Made by a program: the position numbers and the translations under genes
Source of the DNA: Parasponia andersonii
Taxonomy: Eukaryota > Streptophyta > Magnoliopsida > Rosales > Cannabaceae
Length of the DNA stretch: 64,000 bases
Assembly (NCBI GenBank): GCA_002914805.1
Contig: JXTB01000514.1
Span: 225,934 to 289,933, forward strand
Reading direction: 5' to 3'
Shown: in pieces, positions 34,050 to 46,989 of the stretch
Layout of the letters: each line of letters starts with the position of its first letter
Numbering within the stretch: the first letter of the stretch is position 1
The notes under the pieces: model-generated
Told to the model about the DNA's origin: nothing
Databases searched by the model: none
The model's input: only the letters and a program-made list of their open reading frames with translations

Positions 34050-35645
34050 TCAGAATCTGATTACCCCTTCAGTAGAAATGCTGAAATCTGTCTTTTTCCC
34101 TGACTCTACTATTTCTTTATGTCCATTCAACTCAGGATCTTTCTTCTGGCTCTGTATAATCCTGTATAATAGGGTAGAGTGTAACGTTATAGCGGATAAT
34201 CTACTAGTTATTAACTCGATACCAGATCTACATAAATCTTCCTGCAGAGGTTTCTCCAATCTATGTAAAGCTGTCAGACTACTAGATGATTTCCTACTAA
34301 GTGCATCAGCTACAACATTGGCCTTTCCTGGATGATAGTTAATATCATAATCATAATCTTTTACTAATTCTAACCAACGTCGTTGCCTCATATTTAGCTC
34401 CTTATGGGTAAACAAATATTTCAAACTTTTATGATCAGTAAAAATTTCACAATGAACACCATACAGATAATGTCGTCAAATCTTCAATGCAAATACCACT
34501 ACTGCCAATTCTAAATCATGAGTAGGATAGTTACGCTCGTAGTCTTTTAGCTGTCTTGAAGCATAAGTAATAACTTTTTCATTTTGCATGAGGATACATC
34601 CCAGACCTTATTTTGAAGCATCGCTATAAATAACAAACCACACTGTACCTAAAAGTATAGTTAATACTAGTGGTGAAATTAATCTCTTCTTCAATTCTTG
34701 AAAATTCTTCTCACACTCATCAGTCCATATAAACTTGTTACTCTTCTTGGTCAACTGTGTAAATGGCATAGCTATCTTGGAGAATCCCTTAAAAAATCTT
34801 CTGTAATAACGGGCCAAACCCAAAAAACTTCAGACCTCTGTAACACTTGTAGGTCTAGATCAACTATTAACTGCCTCAACCTTGGTTGGATCAATAGAAA
34901 TTCCATCTTGAGAAACAACATGACCGAGGAATGATATGTTTTCTAACCAGAACTCGCATTTCTTAAAGTTAGTATATAACTTTTTCTTTTTCAGCATCTG
35001 AAAGTTGATTCTCAAATACTCTTTGTGCCCCTATCTAGATTGTGAGTATACTAAAATGTCATCGATAAATACAATAACAAACTTATCTAAGAATTCCTTA
35101 AATATCATGTTCATCAAATCTATAAATGTTGCTAGAGTATTGGTCAGACCAAATGGCATCACCAGAGATTCATAATGGCCATACTGAGTTCTAAAGCCAG
35201 TTTTCGAAATATCTTCTTCTCTGACTTTTAATTGATGGTAACCAGACCTTAAATCAATTTTCGAAAATACAGAAGCACCCTGTAGTTGATCAAACAAATC
35301 ATCTATGTGAGGTAAGAGATACTTATTTTTAATAGTCACTTTATTAATCTCTCTATAATCAATACATAATCGCACAATGCCATCTTTCTTTTTCATAAAT
35401 AGTACTGGTGCACCCCATGGTGAAAAGCTGGGACGTATAAATCCTTTGTCTAGCAATTCTTATAACTGAGTCTTTAGCTCTTTTAATTCTACTAGGGCCA
35501 TCCTATAAGGTGTCTTAGAAATAGGTGCAGTACTCAATACCAAATCAATAGAAAAATCAATCTCTCTTTTAAGTGGTAAACTTGGTAAATCCTCTTGAAA
35601 TACTTCCAGAAAATCCGGCACAACTGGCACTTCTTCTAAACTCAA
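34050..35645 (-). pseudogene. Gypsy-1 reverse transcriptase and RNase H, broken
   Basis: RT palm is in one frame (35,456-35,031): [40 protein letters not shown], and FIDDILVYS with the catalytic DD. The start of RT lies in 35,645-35,460 ([16 protein letters not shown]). RT thumb/connection 34,823-34,608 (GLARYYRRFFKGFSKIAMPF). RNase H 34,600-34,050 with [47 protein letters not shown]. Stops lie between these pieces. Confidence 0.88.
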
Positions 35646-36169
35646 CTTCTACCAATAGATGTATCAAAAACACTGGCCAAATATCTTGTTCCATCTTTTT
35701 CTAACAATTTTTGAGCTTTCATAGCTGAAATCAAAGGAAAGTTAGTTTTATATTGAGTGCACATAAGTACGAACTGGTCAGAATGAGGAGGATGAAATGT
35801 CACCATTTTCTTCTTACAGTCAATCTTAGCAAAATACTTTGACAGTGAGTCCATACCCAAAATAATTTTATAGTCATCCATGTCAAGCACAATTAAGTCT
35901 ACAAATAACTCTCTGTCATCTACTATAATAGTACAAGCTCTTAAAATTTTGTCAGAATATATAACCTCTCTAGAGGGAAGTGTAGTGCCAATTGGAGTTC
36001 TCTTCTGATCTAAAGGATAACTAAATCTACTCATAAATGTTAATGATGCAAGTGAATGCATGGATCCTAAATCTATTAATGCATGAGCTATAATGCCAGA
36101 AATTAATATCCTACTTATGATAATAGATGGGTCTACCTTGGTCTCAAGTCTAGTGTCTGTCTTAGTCAT
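35642..36169 (-). pseudogene. Gypsy-1 aspartic protease region
   Basis: Frame of 175 codons. Active-site region reads AHALIDLGSMHSLAS, where family members have D-S/T-G, so the residue after the catalytic Asp is Leu. ILGMDSLSKYFAKIDCKKK follows, as in other Tekay-type proteases. It overlaps the RT frame start by four bases. Confidence 0.82.
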
Positions 36170-37246
36170 GGCATACAGCCTACTACCAGGTTTCTTTTGA
36201 TCATTTTCCGCTTCAGGGAAATCCTCAATGAAATGTCCACTTTTTCCGCATCTAAAACATAACCTCCCAGCTGTACGACACTCTCCAATATGATTCTTAT
36301 CATAGAGTCTACACTATTGTAAACCAATAGTAGTGGTCCCTTGGTCGATCTTGGGACATTTACCCTGATCAGGTCGAGAATGTTGAGTTGGAACTCCCTT
36401 CCTTTTCATATCCTGAGGACGTTGAAACTAAGTTTGTCCTCTTCCTATTTGAAAACTAGATCTAAAATCTATTTGCATCTCTATAGCCTGTCTTTCTCTC
36501 TTGATTTTTTCTTCATCTAGAACATCTTTCTCTACTTTCTCGGCATTTAGTGCCCTATCTGCAATCTGAGCAAATGGTACACCTCTAATTCCACCAGATT
36601 TCAAATATCTCACAATAATCTTCTTTAAACCATGCATAAACTAATCTACGTTTAGCTCATTAGTGGCCACCATATGAGGTGCATAACATGAAAGTTCATC
36701 AAACTTGCGAATATACTCTGTTACAGACAATCTCTTCCTGCTTTAGGTTGGCAAACTCAACCCTCCTACTGCCTCTCATGGCATTGGTAAAGTATTTTCC
36801 ATAGAATAACTCTCTAAACCTCTCCGATGTCATAGTAGTAACATAATGAATAGTGTTCATGGTATCCCACTAGTACTCAGCATGGTGTCTCAGCATGAAA
36901 CTGGCACAAGGAAGCTTATCTGTATCAGGAACCTTGGCATAAGCCAGCATACACTCAGTGGTCCTAATCCATTACTCTGCCTGAATCAGATCAACCCCGC
37001 CACAAAGGATAGAGGCTGGAGTTTTCTGAATCTTTCCCTAACACTTTCACTAGCATCCTGCCTATGTTGAGGTGGTGGTGGAAGGTTAGGTTGATTTTCT
37101 TGTCTCATACGTTGCTCCAAAATATTTTGTATCAAAGAAGCCAACTATTCAACCTGATTACCACCTTGTGAAGAAGATGCACCCCTCTCGAAATTATCTT
37201 GACCCCGAGTAGTCATCATACTGATATCCTGATACTCAAAATCCAT
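36170..37246 (-). pseudogene. Gypsy-1 gag, broken
   Basis: Begins MDFEYQDISMMTTRGQDNFE at 37,246. Then PPPPQHRQDASESVRERFRK, FRELFYGKYFTNAMR and, in another frame (36,637-36,428), MHGLKKIIVRYLKSGGIRG. The zinc knuckle at 36,263-36,226 reads C-FR-C-GKSG-H-FIED-F, with the last Cys changed to Phe. Several stops. Confidence 0.8.
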
Positions 37247-37399
37247 AGCTCCAAGTATAGCCAATAATATTCATTTCCAGAATATGAATACAATTTTTTT
37301 AAAAAAATTATAACAGATATCAAAATGCATATCAAAAACTTATAAAGGAGTGAGGCTTCATTTCCTTCCTGATGTGTATATATAAGCAATCTTCAGAAT

Positions 37400-37430
37400 C
37401 ATTTTAAAACATAAACTCTTATACCAACTA
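37400..37430 (-). other. Gypsy-1 primer-binding site region
   Basis: Minus strand next to the 5' LTR reads TAGTTGGTATAAGAGTTTAT, a degenerate form of the TGGTATCAGAGC tRNA-Met primer site. Confidence 0.6.
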
Positions 37431-39867
37431 TAACATCCCCTGATTCTATACATGCACGTAAAGATATTTGTATAAATATTTGGTGAAATCAGGAGACGCT
37501 ACACGACTTAGAACTGATAAAATAGTGAAAATTTAAGACTTTTTAAATTTTTTGGAAGAAAAAAGATAATTCCACTCATAATTATACATAGTCTAATATA
37601 TACATATATACATACTCATAAAGTGGATCTCTCATAAAAATATACATAACATGCACACACTCAAAACAAGTACGAAATGTTCAATCAAGAATCCACAACG
37701 TTAAAATGCTTATATACACAAGCCGCGATTAGAAAGTCGGCACTTTATCTCTAACTCACATAGTATTAGTACCATCTGCAATGTAAGAATGGTTGTGAGT
37801 ATAAAACTCAGTAAGTAATGTATGTAGATACAGAGTGCACATGACAGATAACTGATAACCATATGATTAGGATCCCTGTGTATATTGTATTGCTTGACAA
37901 GACTGTGAATTGCATACTAAGCCACTCAGATAACTAATAACTAATAACTAATCATAAGCCGTCATATGGAGGTTTTGAGTTCTAGATATATCTCAATCTC
38001 TGTGTACTGTAGAGTCCTCCCTATACTGCTATCTGAGTACTCCCAAAGGTTTTGAGTTCTAGATATATCTCAATCTCTGTGTACTGTAGAGTCCTCCCTA
38101 TACTGCTATCTGAGTACTCCCAAAGGAACTAAATAATGTCACTGAAGGGACCAAATGATGCCCCGAAAGGAACCAAATATTTGGACGCTGGCTTACAACA
38201 CCTTATTTATCAATACTCGTCAGATAATATAAATACACCACATGTTCAAAATCATACCTCGTGTATATTAGAATGACAGATTTATGCTTCAGGCATAATA
38301 GAATAACATATAATTTTCATATAATTCAAGGATTATACAAGTTTATAAAAACAAATAATTCTTACATTGCAGGTGGAACGTTACTTATCTCGATTCCGAA
38401 CTTTATTTGTTTTCTTGTGAAATGCTCTTTGCTCTTGGTACAATTGATATACCCTATTTTTTTTTTTTTTCAAATGATATCATTATACATGTGGTACTCT
38501 ACTAATTACTAGCTCAAATTTGGTATAAGAATCTAAGATATTAACTAGTGACAACCATACAAATAAGAACAAATCAAATATATAGCTTACAACAACACAT
38601 TAATTTCCTAGAGTTATTTATTTATTTATTTATTTTTCCACAATTTTTAAATAAATGACAAAGCATTACATGTACATTAGAAAAAACCAGTATGAATAAC
38701 ACCAAAGTACTATTTCCTTTATACAAAGAATTCCACAAAATCTTATTATATAAATATTTCTCTCAAGCTTTCCTTAAAAAGTACCATCTTAAAAAACAAG
38801 GAATCCTTAAATACTTAATTGAATCAATTACATTCCTAAATTAACCATATAGTTTTATAACTAAAGAATAATCATGTACCATTCAAAATACCAATAATAA
38901 ATATACAACTCAGGAACGGTTAATTATAATTCAGCTGGTATTATAATTCAAGACGTAAGTCTAGTAACTATAACGGTTTACTAAAGTGCAAGCCATTAAT
39001 TAGTTCATATCCTCATGTCACTATAAGTATAGGCAATTTTATCTATCCCTTAATAAAGTTCAATGTCCAAAGACAAATACAAGACCTATTTAACTACAAC
39101 ATTGTATCCGAAACCAAAACAAACATCACATATCAAGAAGCACTCACGTATTCTCATATATACTTAATACAATTAATAATGACAACAACATGAAATTTAC
39201 CTTTATTTAACTACAACTTTGGAACTGAAAGATGTTGAAGGCTACGAGTATAAGAGAAGTGTCTTTTCGGTAGATGTGTTTTATAGACAAGTTTTATATA
39301 CAAGGGGTGAAGTCTTAAGAAGTTATCAGACTTATTAAAGTCGGCATCTTTTATTTATTTATTTATTTTTAATTTTTTTAACGTAATGAAATAACTTGCC
39401 TAATTTCCTTACACAAGTTGCGAATATATAATACTTCTCCCAAACAATATTTTAAAAAAAGAATAGGATAATTTGAAATTGCAACCACGTGTAAAATTAA
39501 AAAAAAATTCCACATATTTTCCTTAGCTTCCTAAATGGTTTCTAATATCATGAAAATGATATTATTAGTCACCCTAATATAAATCAAATAATCCTAAGAA
39601 ATGGTACTATGTATCTATGATGTTATCATAATCATTCGATGACTCAAAAAAAAAAAAATCATACCAAAGAGCTTATCTCAAGCAATTCAGTGTAAAATTA
39701 TTTTAAAAAAATAAAAGTTAACAAAAATAATAAATATTAAAAAAAGTACTCAAAATTATAAGCCCATAAATGCATTAATATATAAAGAAAATATTATGCA
39801 GTCATGTTATATTGGCTCTTTAATTATGTGAGGAACTGGGTGTTATTTGAGAATTTGGGATATCACA
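37431..39867 (-). repeat. Gypsy-1 5' LTR (long form, 2437 bp), shared with a second element
   Basis: Full-length LTR. On its far side (39,868 onward) it is followed by another polypurine tract and chromodomain end, so it also serves as the 3' LTR of a second element. Confidence 0.85.
37971..38124. repeat. 77-bp tandem duplication inside the Gypsy-1 5' LTR
   Basis: The unit from GGTTTTGAGTTCTAGATATA to GAGTACTCCCAAA occurs at 37,971 and 38,048 and is nearly perfect. The other LTR has one copy. Confidence 0.92.
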
Positions 39868-40146
39868 ATCCTCTCCTCCTAATAAAAATTTCATCCTCGA
39901 AATTTGCTTACCAAATAATTCTGGATGTTGCCTTTTCATTTCATCTTCTCATTCCCATGTAGCTTCCTCCACAAGATGGTTTTGCCACAGAACTTTCACT
40001 AAAGGAGTCTTATTATTTCTCAATTATTTCTTTTTTCTATCTAAAATATGAATAGGACGTTCCTCATAGCTTAATTTTGGATCCAACTCAAGTGACTCCT
40101 GGCTATGTGAGAAACTAGGTGTCATTTGAGAATTTGGGATATCACA
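39868..40146 (-). mobile_element. Stub of a second Gypsy-1-type element
   Basis: 39,868-40,103 repeats the polypurine tract (AGGAGAGGAT on the minus strand) and the chromodomain end seen at 32,707-32,950. At 40,104-40,146 it jumps straight to another copy of the LTR start (TGTGATATCCCAAATTC on the minus strand). Almost the whole internal region is missing. Confidence 0.85.
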
Positions 40147-40148
40147 CA

Positions 40149-40387
40149 AATGATATAAAAGTAGGACCAATATCTTACACAAAGGTGTTGTGAAGCCATA
40201 AATTGCTAACAGATTTTGGGTCCCTTAGAAATATTTACTACTTACCTAGTTCTGACATGCCTAATTTTTTTTCTTTTATCATCTCCTTAAAAATTGTATC
40301 ACTTTTAGAGCTTAAATATAACGGGTGTACGTGTACATTCATGGCAAATGAAAGTAGTGAAGGCATCTTTTAAATAGAGTAACAAAG
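40149..40387 (-). repeat. Dispersed repeat R2, copy 2
   Basis: Matches 8862-9100 from AATGATATAAAAGTAGGACC to AGAGTAACAAAG. The minus-strand reading keeps AMNVHVHPLYLSSKSDTIF but has two stops after SELGK. The TAT element begins immediately after it. Confidence 0.7.
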
Positions 40388-40992
40388 TGTTGTGCAATCT
40401 TGAATCTATAACATTGATCAACACTGGGAAAGGAAAGTTAATAGCTGTGAGGAGAATGCGCTAGGACGCATATTAGCAACAACCAATAGTGCGACCTGTT
40501 CCGAATGGATATCTCGTGACCTGAGCCAATAATAAAAAAAAACTGGATCAAGCTTATTCAAATGAGTAATATGCGAAGAATGGGAAACAAGCTTCTGAGT
40601 AAAGATCAAGTAATCCATTTATTAGTTATTACCTAATTCTGTGTTGTTACCCGAAGTTATATTTTCTGATTATGTACTTTCTCGTTCTTACAATTAAGAA
40701 ATATTGAGTCACCCTCACCTATATAAAGAGAGTTCAGTCCCATTATTTGAGGATCTCATATCACAATCACTTCACTATATTCTCTATAATTCTCTCTCTC
40801 TTCTCACCTTAGGACAAAGAGAAACTCTTGTAATTCTCCAGAAAATAGTGAAAAACAGTGGATGTTGGCTCATCTTTTTTAGGGCTGAATTACTATAAAA
40901 TTCCTATCTCTTTGCTTTATTTTTCAGCCCATTTTCATACACAAGTCATATTTTACAATTTTCTAAATTCGTTATTGATAAAACCTCTGTCA
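40388..40992 (+). repeat. Gypsy-2 5' LTR
   Basis: Starts TGTTGTGCAATCTTGAAT and ends CCTCTGTCA. Holds a TATA box (CCTATATAAAGAG, about 40,720-40,732) and a pyrimidine-rich 5' UTR. Its first 240 bp match 60,729-60,962. Confidence 0.85.
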
Positions 40993-41012
40993 ATAATTGG
41001 CACTAGAAGGAA
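40993..41012 (+). other. Gypsy-2 primer-binding site
   Basis: ATAATTGGCACTAGAAGGAA follows the LTR end. It resembles the TTGGCGC-type primer sites used by TAT elements rather than the tRNA-Met site. Confidence 0.6.
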
Positions 41013-41054
41013 GGGTATTCTAGCAAAGAGTTTGTTATTCTTGTCTATTCAATA

Positions 41055-42850
41055 ATGGCAAATGCAAGAAACACTACTAGAAATGCTAGAGTCAACCAAA
41101 ATTAACCTCAAAGTGCCGATGCTGTACAAGTTGATCCAGCTTAGGATCAACTAGTTGTGACTGTACTTGGGGAGAATATTGTTTAGAGATAGGATCGCAT
41201 AGAGTATGCTCTTACAAAATTTCAGTAAATCACCAATTAGATTAATGATTCTTTGAGGTGACTTGCTAAAGGCAGATGGTGACGCCACCACAACAACAAG
41301 AATTCCCTAGAGATCATCCAGCTCGACAGCCCGAGAGGGGGATTTACATCAAAGAGGTAGGAAATCAAAACTAGCCCAGAACCTAAAAAGAGTGCCATGC
41401 AGATCGCACTTCCAAGGGAAAAGGCAAGGCCACAAACTTACCACAGGAGTCTGGCACTGGAAGTTCCAACACAGACTATGACCGTGGACAACCCTTTTAA
41501 AGAGCTCTAACAAACTATGACCATTCGAACAACAATCAGACTCGTCAATCGAGAAATGCCTTCGAAAGAATTAGCTGGGAGCTAAGGTAGAATTTTGCTG
41601 ACCTGTGACAACACCTAGAACAAAGACATCATAAAGGTAGTAATGAACGATCCATGTCACATTATAATAATCAAACACCATCACGTCGAACTATTTTAGT
41701 AGAATCTACCCTGCCCAATCAAACTAGATTACGTCATGATAATAACGACTAAAGACTACCCCCACCATCATCAAGGGATAATACACTTCCTTTTAACATT
41801 GATGTCCATAACTTGAGGATTGCATTAGATGCACTTGCTGGATGAGATGATGAGCTCATAGATGAAGATCATCAATCGCGGTTTAATGAAGAGGTTCGAG
41901 CTGTTGCACTTCCTACTAGATTCAAACTTCCCACCATGAACACTTTTGATGGGAAAACCAACCAACAAGACCATATGGATCACTTCTATAACCTAATGGA
42001 GCTCCACCTGGTTGATAACCTTACACGTTGTAGATATTTTTCCATAACCCTCACAGGTGCATCGAAGAAGTGGTTCAGAGGACTTCAGTCTGGTTTGATC
42101 TCATCCTGGCAGAAACTCTAAACTGCATTCTTAAGATAATTTTAGGCTGCAAAAAATTTCACTATCTCATTAATCAATCTGTCTGCCATTCGACAAGATC
42201 CAGAGGAAACTTTGTGATCATACCTCAACTGTTTTACCTTAGAGTTAGCAAAAGTCAACAACCCACCTTAAGGAGGAGTCTTGACTCTAATGATGGTTAG
42301 AGTGTGACCAGAGACTAAACTCTGGGAAGAGTTGTCGGAGTGAGAATATAGAACTCTTCAAGAGTTCTATCAGAGAGTTGGTCGACATCTAAGGGTAGAA
42401 CTCGAGAAAATCTTCATAAGACAAAAAAGGAAGAAGGAAAAGACACGATCAAAGATGCAACCACAGCAACCAACAATAATAATAATAAGAAGTCAATAAA
42501 GAAGAAATATGAGCAACCAACTGAAAAGCAGCCTGAGCTAAAGAAGTAAGAGATTCCAAGAGCTCGCATGCAATTCAACAATTATACTGAGTTGAGTGAG
42601 CCCATAAATCATATCTATGTGGTGATAAATCAACATGAGCAGTATCATCAACCAGAGCCAATAAAATAGGATAGAGAAAAGTGCAATCCCTACAAATTTT
42701 TCCAATATCATAATGATATGGGGCATCACACTAACAACTACTATGCCCTGAAAGATGAGATTGTGAGATTAATCAGAGAAGGACGGTTGCGGTAGTATAC
42801 CGGGCAGAATGGTGGGGTAAGAGAAGAAAACCAAAGTGACCTCTGGAAGT
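41055..42850 (+). pseudogene. Gypsy-2 gag, broken
   Basis: Opens MANARNTTRNARVNQN, then stops. The best-preserved piece (41,936-42,121) is MNTFDGKTNQQDHMDHFYNL ... LTGASKKWFRGLQSG, the retrotransposon gag domain. A Lys-rich stretch (42,420-42,550) precedes a knuckle-like CNPYKFFQYHNDMGHHTNNY at about 42,680. Confidence 0.8.
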
Positions 42851-43079
42851 TCAACGTGAAGTACGAACTATCTTAGGAGGCCCACATGTTAGTGGAGATT
42901 CAAAGAGGGCGTGGAACAAATATGCATTAGAAACTCGACAACAGTCATTGACAAATGTGATGCATCTCGAACAACTTCCATAAATGCTTCGGCGGGTACT
43001 AGACATAGATATTACTTTCACTGAGCAAGATGCAAAGGAGGTCCATTACCTGCATATCGATGAACTCATTATAAAAATC

Positions 43080-44500
43080 AACTGCGGTAGCACATAATTG
43101 TGGTGAGTATTAGTCGATAATGGGAGTGTTATCGATATCTTGTACTATAATGCCTTCAAGAAGATGGGGTTTAGTGATAGTGATCTAAAACCTGTTGTCA
43201 CATCACTCTATGGATTTACATGTGATAGCATAATGCTGAGAGGCATGATTGAGATGATGGTGAATGCCGAGGGGCATGACTCAATTTTTGGTAGTAGATT
43301 TTCCTTTATTATTCAATGGTGTGTTAGAAAGACCAACCTTGAGGAAACTGCGAGCTGTTACTTTAATTTATCATCTCACTATGAAGTTCATAGAGTAGGT
43401 GAAGTGTGAGGCAACCAATATAATGCACAGTCTTATTATAACAATTCCTTAAAGCTCGCAATGAGAGAGATAACACCTCGCACAATGATGGTTTAGCAAC
43501 ATAAGGAAACATTAGGCGAAATATCTATCGAGGACCTGGATCCACAAAAGATCAATGGAGAGGTCAAAATTGGGCCAATCAAGGACTTGGAAGATTTGTC
43601 AATCGATGAGTCTTCGAAAGTGTTAAAAATTGGAGTGAAGTTTCAAGATCAAGTGCAAACTTAATTGATCGCATTTCTAAAAGCAAACTTAGATGTCTTC
43701 GCATGGCAGCATTCAGATATGGTAAAGATTGATCTGAATGTCATGTGCCACTGCCTTAACATCGATATAATGAAGAAGCCCCGTACGGTAGAAAAGAAGA
43801 GCAATGGATCCAGTACGCTACATCATATTGAAGGAAAAAGTCGAGAAGCTCCTTGAGATTAGATTCCTCAGAGAATTTTTTTACCCGAATTGGCTGCAAA
43901 TCCAGTTTTGGTGAAGAAATCTAATGGAAAGTGGAGAACGTGCATTGATTTTACTGATCTTAATAAATCATGTCCAAATAATATTTTTCTACTTCCAAGA
44001 ATTGATCAACTTATAGATGTGATGTTTGGACATGAATTGTTGAGTTTTATGGATGTGTATTCTAGAGCAACCAAATTCCCATGTACGAGCTAGATGAGAA
44101 GCATACCTCGTTCATAATTGATCTAGGATTTTATTGCTACAAGAAGATGTCTTTTGGACTCATTAACACGGGAGAAACTTATCAACGCCTTGTCAATATG
44201 ATGTTTACAAAAAAAAAATTGTCAAGATAATGGAGGTGTATGTTGATGACATGTTGGTGAATTCGAAGAAAGATGAAGATCATATCAAGCACCTTGATGA
44301 GATATTCAAAATTATTCAAAACTATCAGATGAAGCTGAACCCTCAGAAGTGTGCATTTGGAGTTGGATCTGGGAAGTTTTAGGGATTCATGATCAATCAG
44401 TAAGGTATCGAAGCTAATCCTCAAAAGATCCAAGCATTGAGTGACATGTAGTCCCATTGCAAACCCAAAGATGTAGAGAGTCTGACGGAAAGAGTGGTTG
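43080..44500 (+). pseudogene. Gypsy-2 protease and reverse transcriptase, broken
   Basis: Protease about 43,105-43,409: VDNGSVIDILYYNAFKKMGF, with D-N-G instead of D-T/S-G. RT about 43,660-44,500 in shifting frames: FAWQHSDMVKIDLNVMCHCL, NPVLVKKSNGKWRTCIDFTD, KKMSFGLINTGETYQRLVN, then the region corresponding to YVDDMLV near 44,240, now in another frame. Confidence 0.82.
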
Positions 44501-45320
44501 TACTGAGTCGATTTGTATCAAGATCAACCTAAAAATGCCAACCATTCTTCGAGGTGTTGAAGGATTCGAAGAAGTTCGAGTGGACTGAGAAGTATGAGCA
44601 GGCATTCCAAAATTTGAAGAAACACTTGAGTTCTCATTGACTCTTATCGAAACCAAAGCTAGGAGAAAAACTGTATTTATACTTCATTGTTTCAAAGTAT
44701 GCAACATGCACTGCATTAAGTCGAGAAGAATAGAATATACAACAGCCAATATATTATGTAAACAGTAGACTACTCGATACCGAGACAAGGTATCCAAAGA
44801 TGGAGAAATTAGCATTAGTGCTTATCATCCCATCTTGAAAGCTTCAGCAATACTTCCACAATTATTCCATTGAGGTTTTCACGAATTTTTTTTGTTAAAG
44901 TAGGTTTTGCAAAAACTTGAAGCGTTAGGGTGATTACTCAAGTGGGTAATCGAGTTGAGCTAATTCAACATCAATTTTCAACCTCGCACTGCGACTAAGG
45001 GTTAAGCTTTCACCAATTTCATTACAGAGTTTACTTACAATGTCGATCTTCCCACAAAAGTAATCGAGAAGCCTATGGTAGATATAACTAAATTGTGGAA
45101 ATTTTATGTTGATGGATCATCAAATGAGAATGAAGCTGGTACGAGTTTGATATTAATTATTCCAGAGGGGCATAATATTCATTATGGACTTCGCTTTAGA
45201 TTTTCAGCATCAAATAATGAAACAAAATACGAGGCTCTTATAGTTGGACTCAAGCTCACACAAGAAATGAAAATTAAGATGATTGAAGTGTTCAGTGATT
45301 CCCAATTAGTTGTTTGTTAA
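44500..45320 (+). pseudogene. Gypsy-2 double RNase H region
   Basis: First RNase H about 44,530-44,930 (FFEVLKDSKKFEWTEKYEQA, ETRYPKMEKLALVL), with stops. The second is mostly in one frame (45,075-45,320): WKFYVDGSSNENEAGTSLIL, ETKYEALIVGLKL, IEVFSDSQLVV, showing the D, E, D residues of the archaeal-like RNase H typical of the TAT lineage. Confidence 0.82.
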
Positions 45321-45599
45321 GTGACTGGGGATTACCAAGCTAGAAGGGGAAAAATGCTGGCCTATCTACAAGAGGTTCAAAGATTATTCTTGATGTTTAC
45401 TACTTATAGCATTTAATTACTTTCTCACACTAAAAACATTCAAGCATACACTCTAGCCAAACTACCCTCAATGAAGGTGGCTCTTGTCGAATTCTTCACA
45501 AAACTAAGTATCAAAGTAGAGCCTTAAGTAACCATGCAAATTGACCAGAAGCCTTTATGGATGGAAGCTATATTGAAGTATCTACAAGATGGCACCCTT

Positions 45600-46795
45600 C
45601 CTGAGAATAAAGACAATGCAAAATGACTTCGAATAAAAAAGCTCGCTATATCATCTATGATGGGAAGCTCTATCGAAGAAGTTTTAGCTTACCATTATTG
45701 TTATGTGTTGATGAAGAAAGAGCACTCTACATTATGAGGGAGATTCACGAAGGAATATGTGGAAATCATTCTGAAGAGAAGACACTTGCAAATAAAGCTC
45801 TCAGACAAAGATATTTTTGGCCTACTATGAAGAAGAATGCTATGAAATTTGCTCGAAAATACAACAAATGTTAGAGATTCATAACTGTACTTAGATTGCC
45901 TCTTATTCCTTTTACTTTGATGACTAGTCTATGGCCATTTGTAGTATAGAGAATTGATATTATTGGAATACTCCCATTAGTAAGTGGTGGATTGAAGTAT
46001 ATGGTGGTCGTAGTCGATTATTTTACCAAATAGACAGAAGTTGAGGCCTTAAGTACCATCTCCGCAAAAAATATGACAGATTTTGTTTACAAGTCTTTCA
46101 TTTATCGATATGGTATACCGCAACAATAGTTTCTGATAATGGGAAACAATTTTACTGTGATGAGTTTCACAACTTCTGTGATAACTTGGACATCAAGAAA
46201 AGCTTCTCAGATATTATTCATCCACAATCCAATGGTCAAGTCAAAGCTATAAAAAAGGTACTAAAATAGAATTTAAAAACGAAGTTGGAAGAATACAAAG
46301 GAGCTTGGCTAGAGATACTTCTTGAAGTACTATGAGCTTATCACACCACTCAACGTTTTACCACTGGGGAAAGTCCATTCTCTCTGGCCTATAGATCTGA
46401 AGCAATGGTCCCAGTTGAAATTGGTGCGAGCTCCTTATGACGATCTACCTATGAACAAGATCAGAATAATGTATTGATGAGAATTGAGCTCGATCTTTTC
46501 GAAGAAAGGCGCGAGCAGTCTTAACTATGAATTGCATCATACCAACAGTGTACTACTCGCTATTACAATTCTAAAGTAAAAAATAGACAATTTGAAGTTA
46601 GTGATCTTGTTCTTTGACAAGTTCTTCCTAATATTAAAGAGCACGACATTGGTGTATTTGGACCCTATAGAGAATGACCATATGTTATTAATGCCGTTAT
46701 TAGACCTAGGACATATAAATTAGCTCATACTGGAGGGCAAAAGATCGAATATGCTTGAAATGCATAACAACTTCATCGATATTGTCAATTAAAAT
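45600..46795 (+). pseudogene. Gypsy-2 integrase, broken
   Basis: Zinc-binding part 45,623-45,874: EIHEGICGNHSEEKTLANKA, RYFWPTMKKNAMKFARKYNK, C; the two His are present but the first Cys of K-C-x-x-C is Tyr. Core: DIIGILPLVSGGLKYMVVVV, SDNGKQFY, HPQSNGQVKA. C-terminal RPRTYKLAHTGGQKIEYA near 46,705. Stops and shifts throughout. Confidence 0.85.
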
Positions 46796-46989
46796 CTTTA
46801 TAGGTCTGGGGAGAAATTCTTGTTATTCATTATTCGAATTTATCAATTAAAGGCATTATTTCTTCAATTTATCATATTATTTCTTTTTATTGGATCATTT
46901 TTTTTAGTTTTATGGCCGTCTTTGAATAGCATAAAACTCAGGGGATAGTGAGATCAGATTAAGTAATCTCCTACTTACTTCCTAAAGAA
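46796..46989 (+). other. Gypsy-2 spacer after pol, left part
   Basis: Non-coding, T-rich, containing ATAAAACTCAGGGGATAGTG. It is cut by the Copia-3 insertion and continues at 56,706. Confidence 0.6.

Larger units (their letters stand above)
31558..39867 (-). mobile_element. Gypsy-1: Ty3/gypsy chromovirus (Tekay-like)
   Basis: Minus-strand element: 5' LTR 39,867-37,431, primer site, gag, protease, RT, RNase H, integrase with chromodomain, polypurine tract, 3' LTR 32,706-31,558. LTRs start TGTGATATCCCAAATTC and end near GGATGTTA. The domain order (integrase last) is Gypsy; the chromodomain makes it a chromovirus, and its sequence resembles the Tekay/Del group. Frames are broken by many stops. 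Confidence 0.88.
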
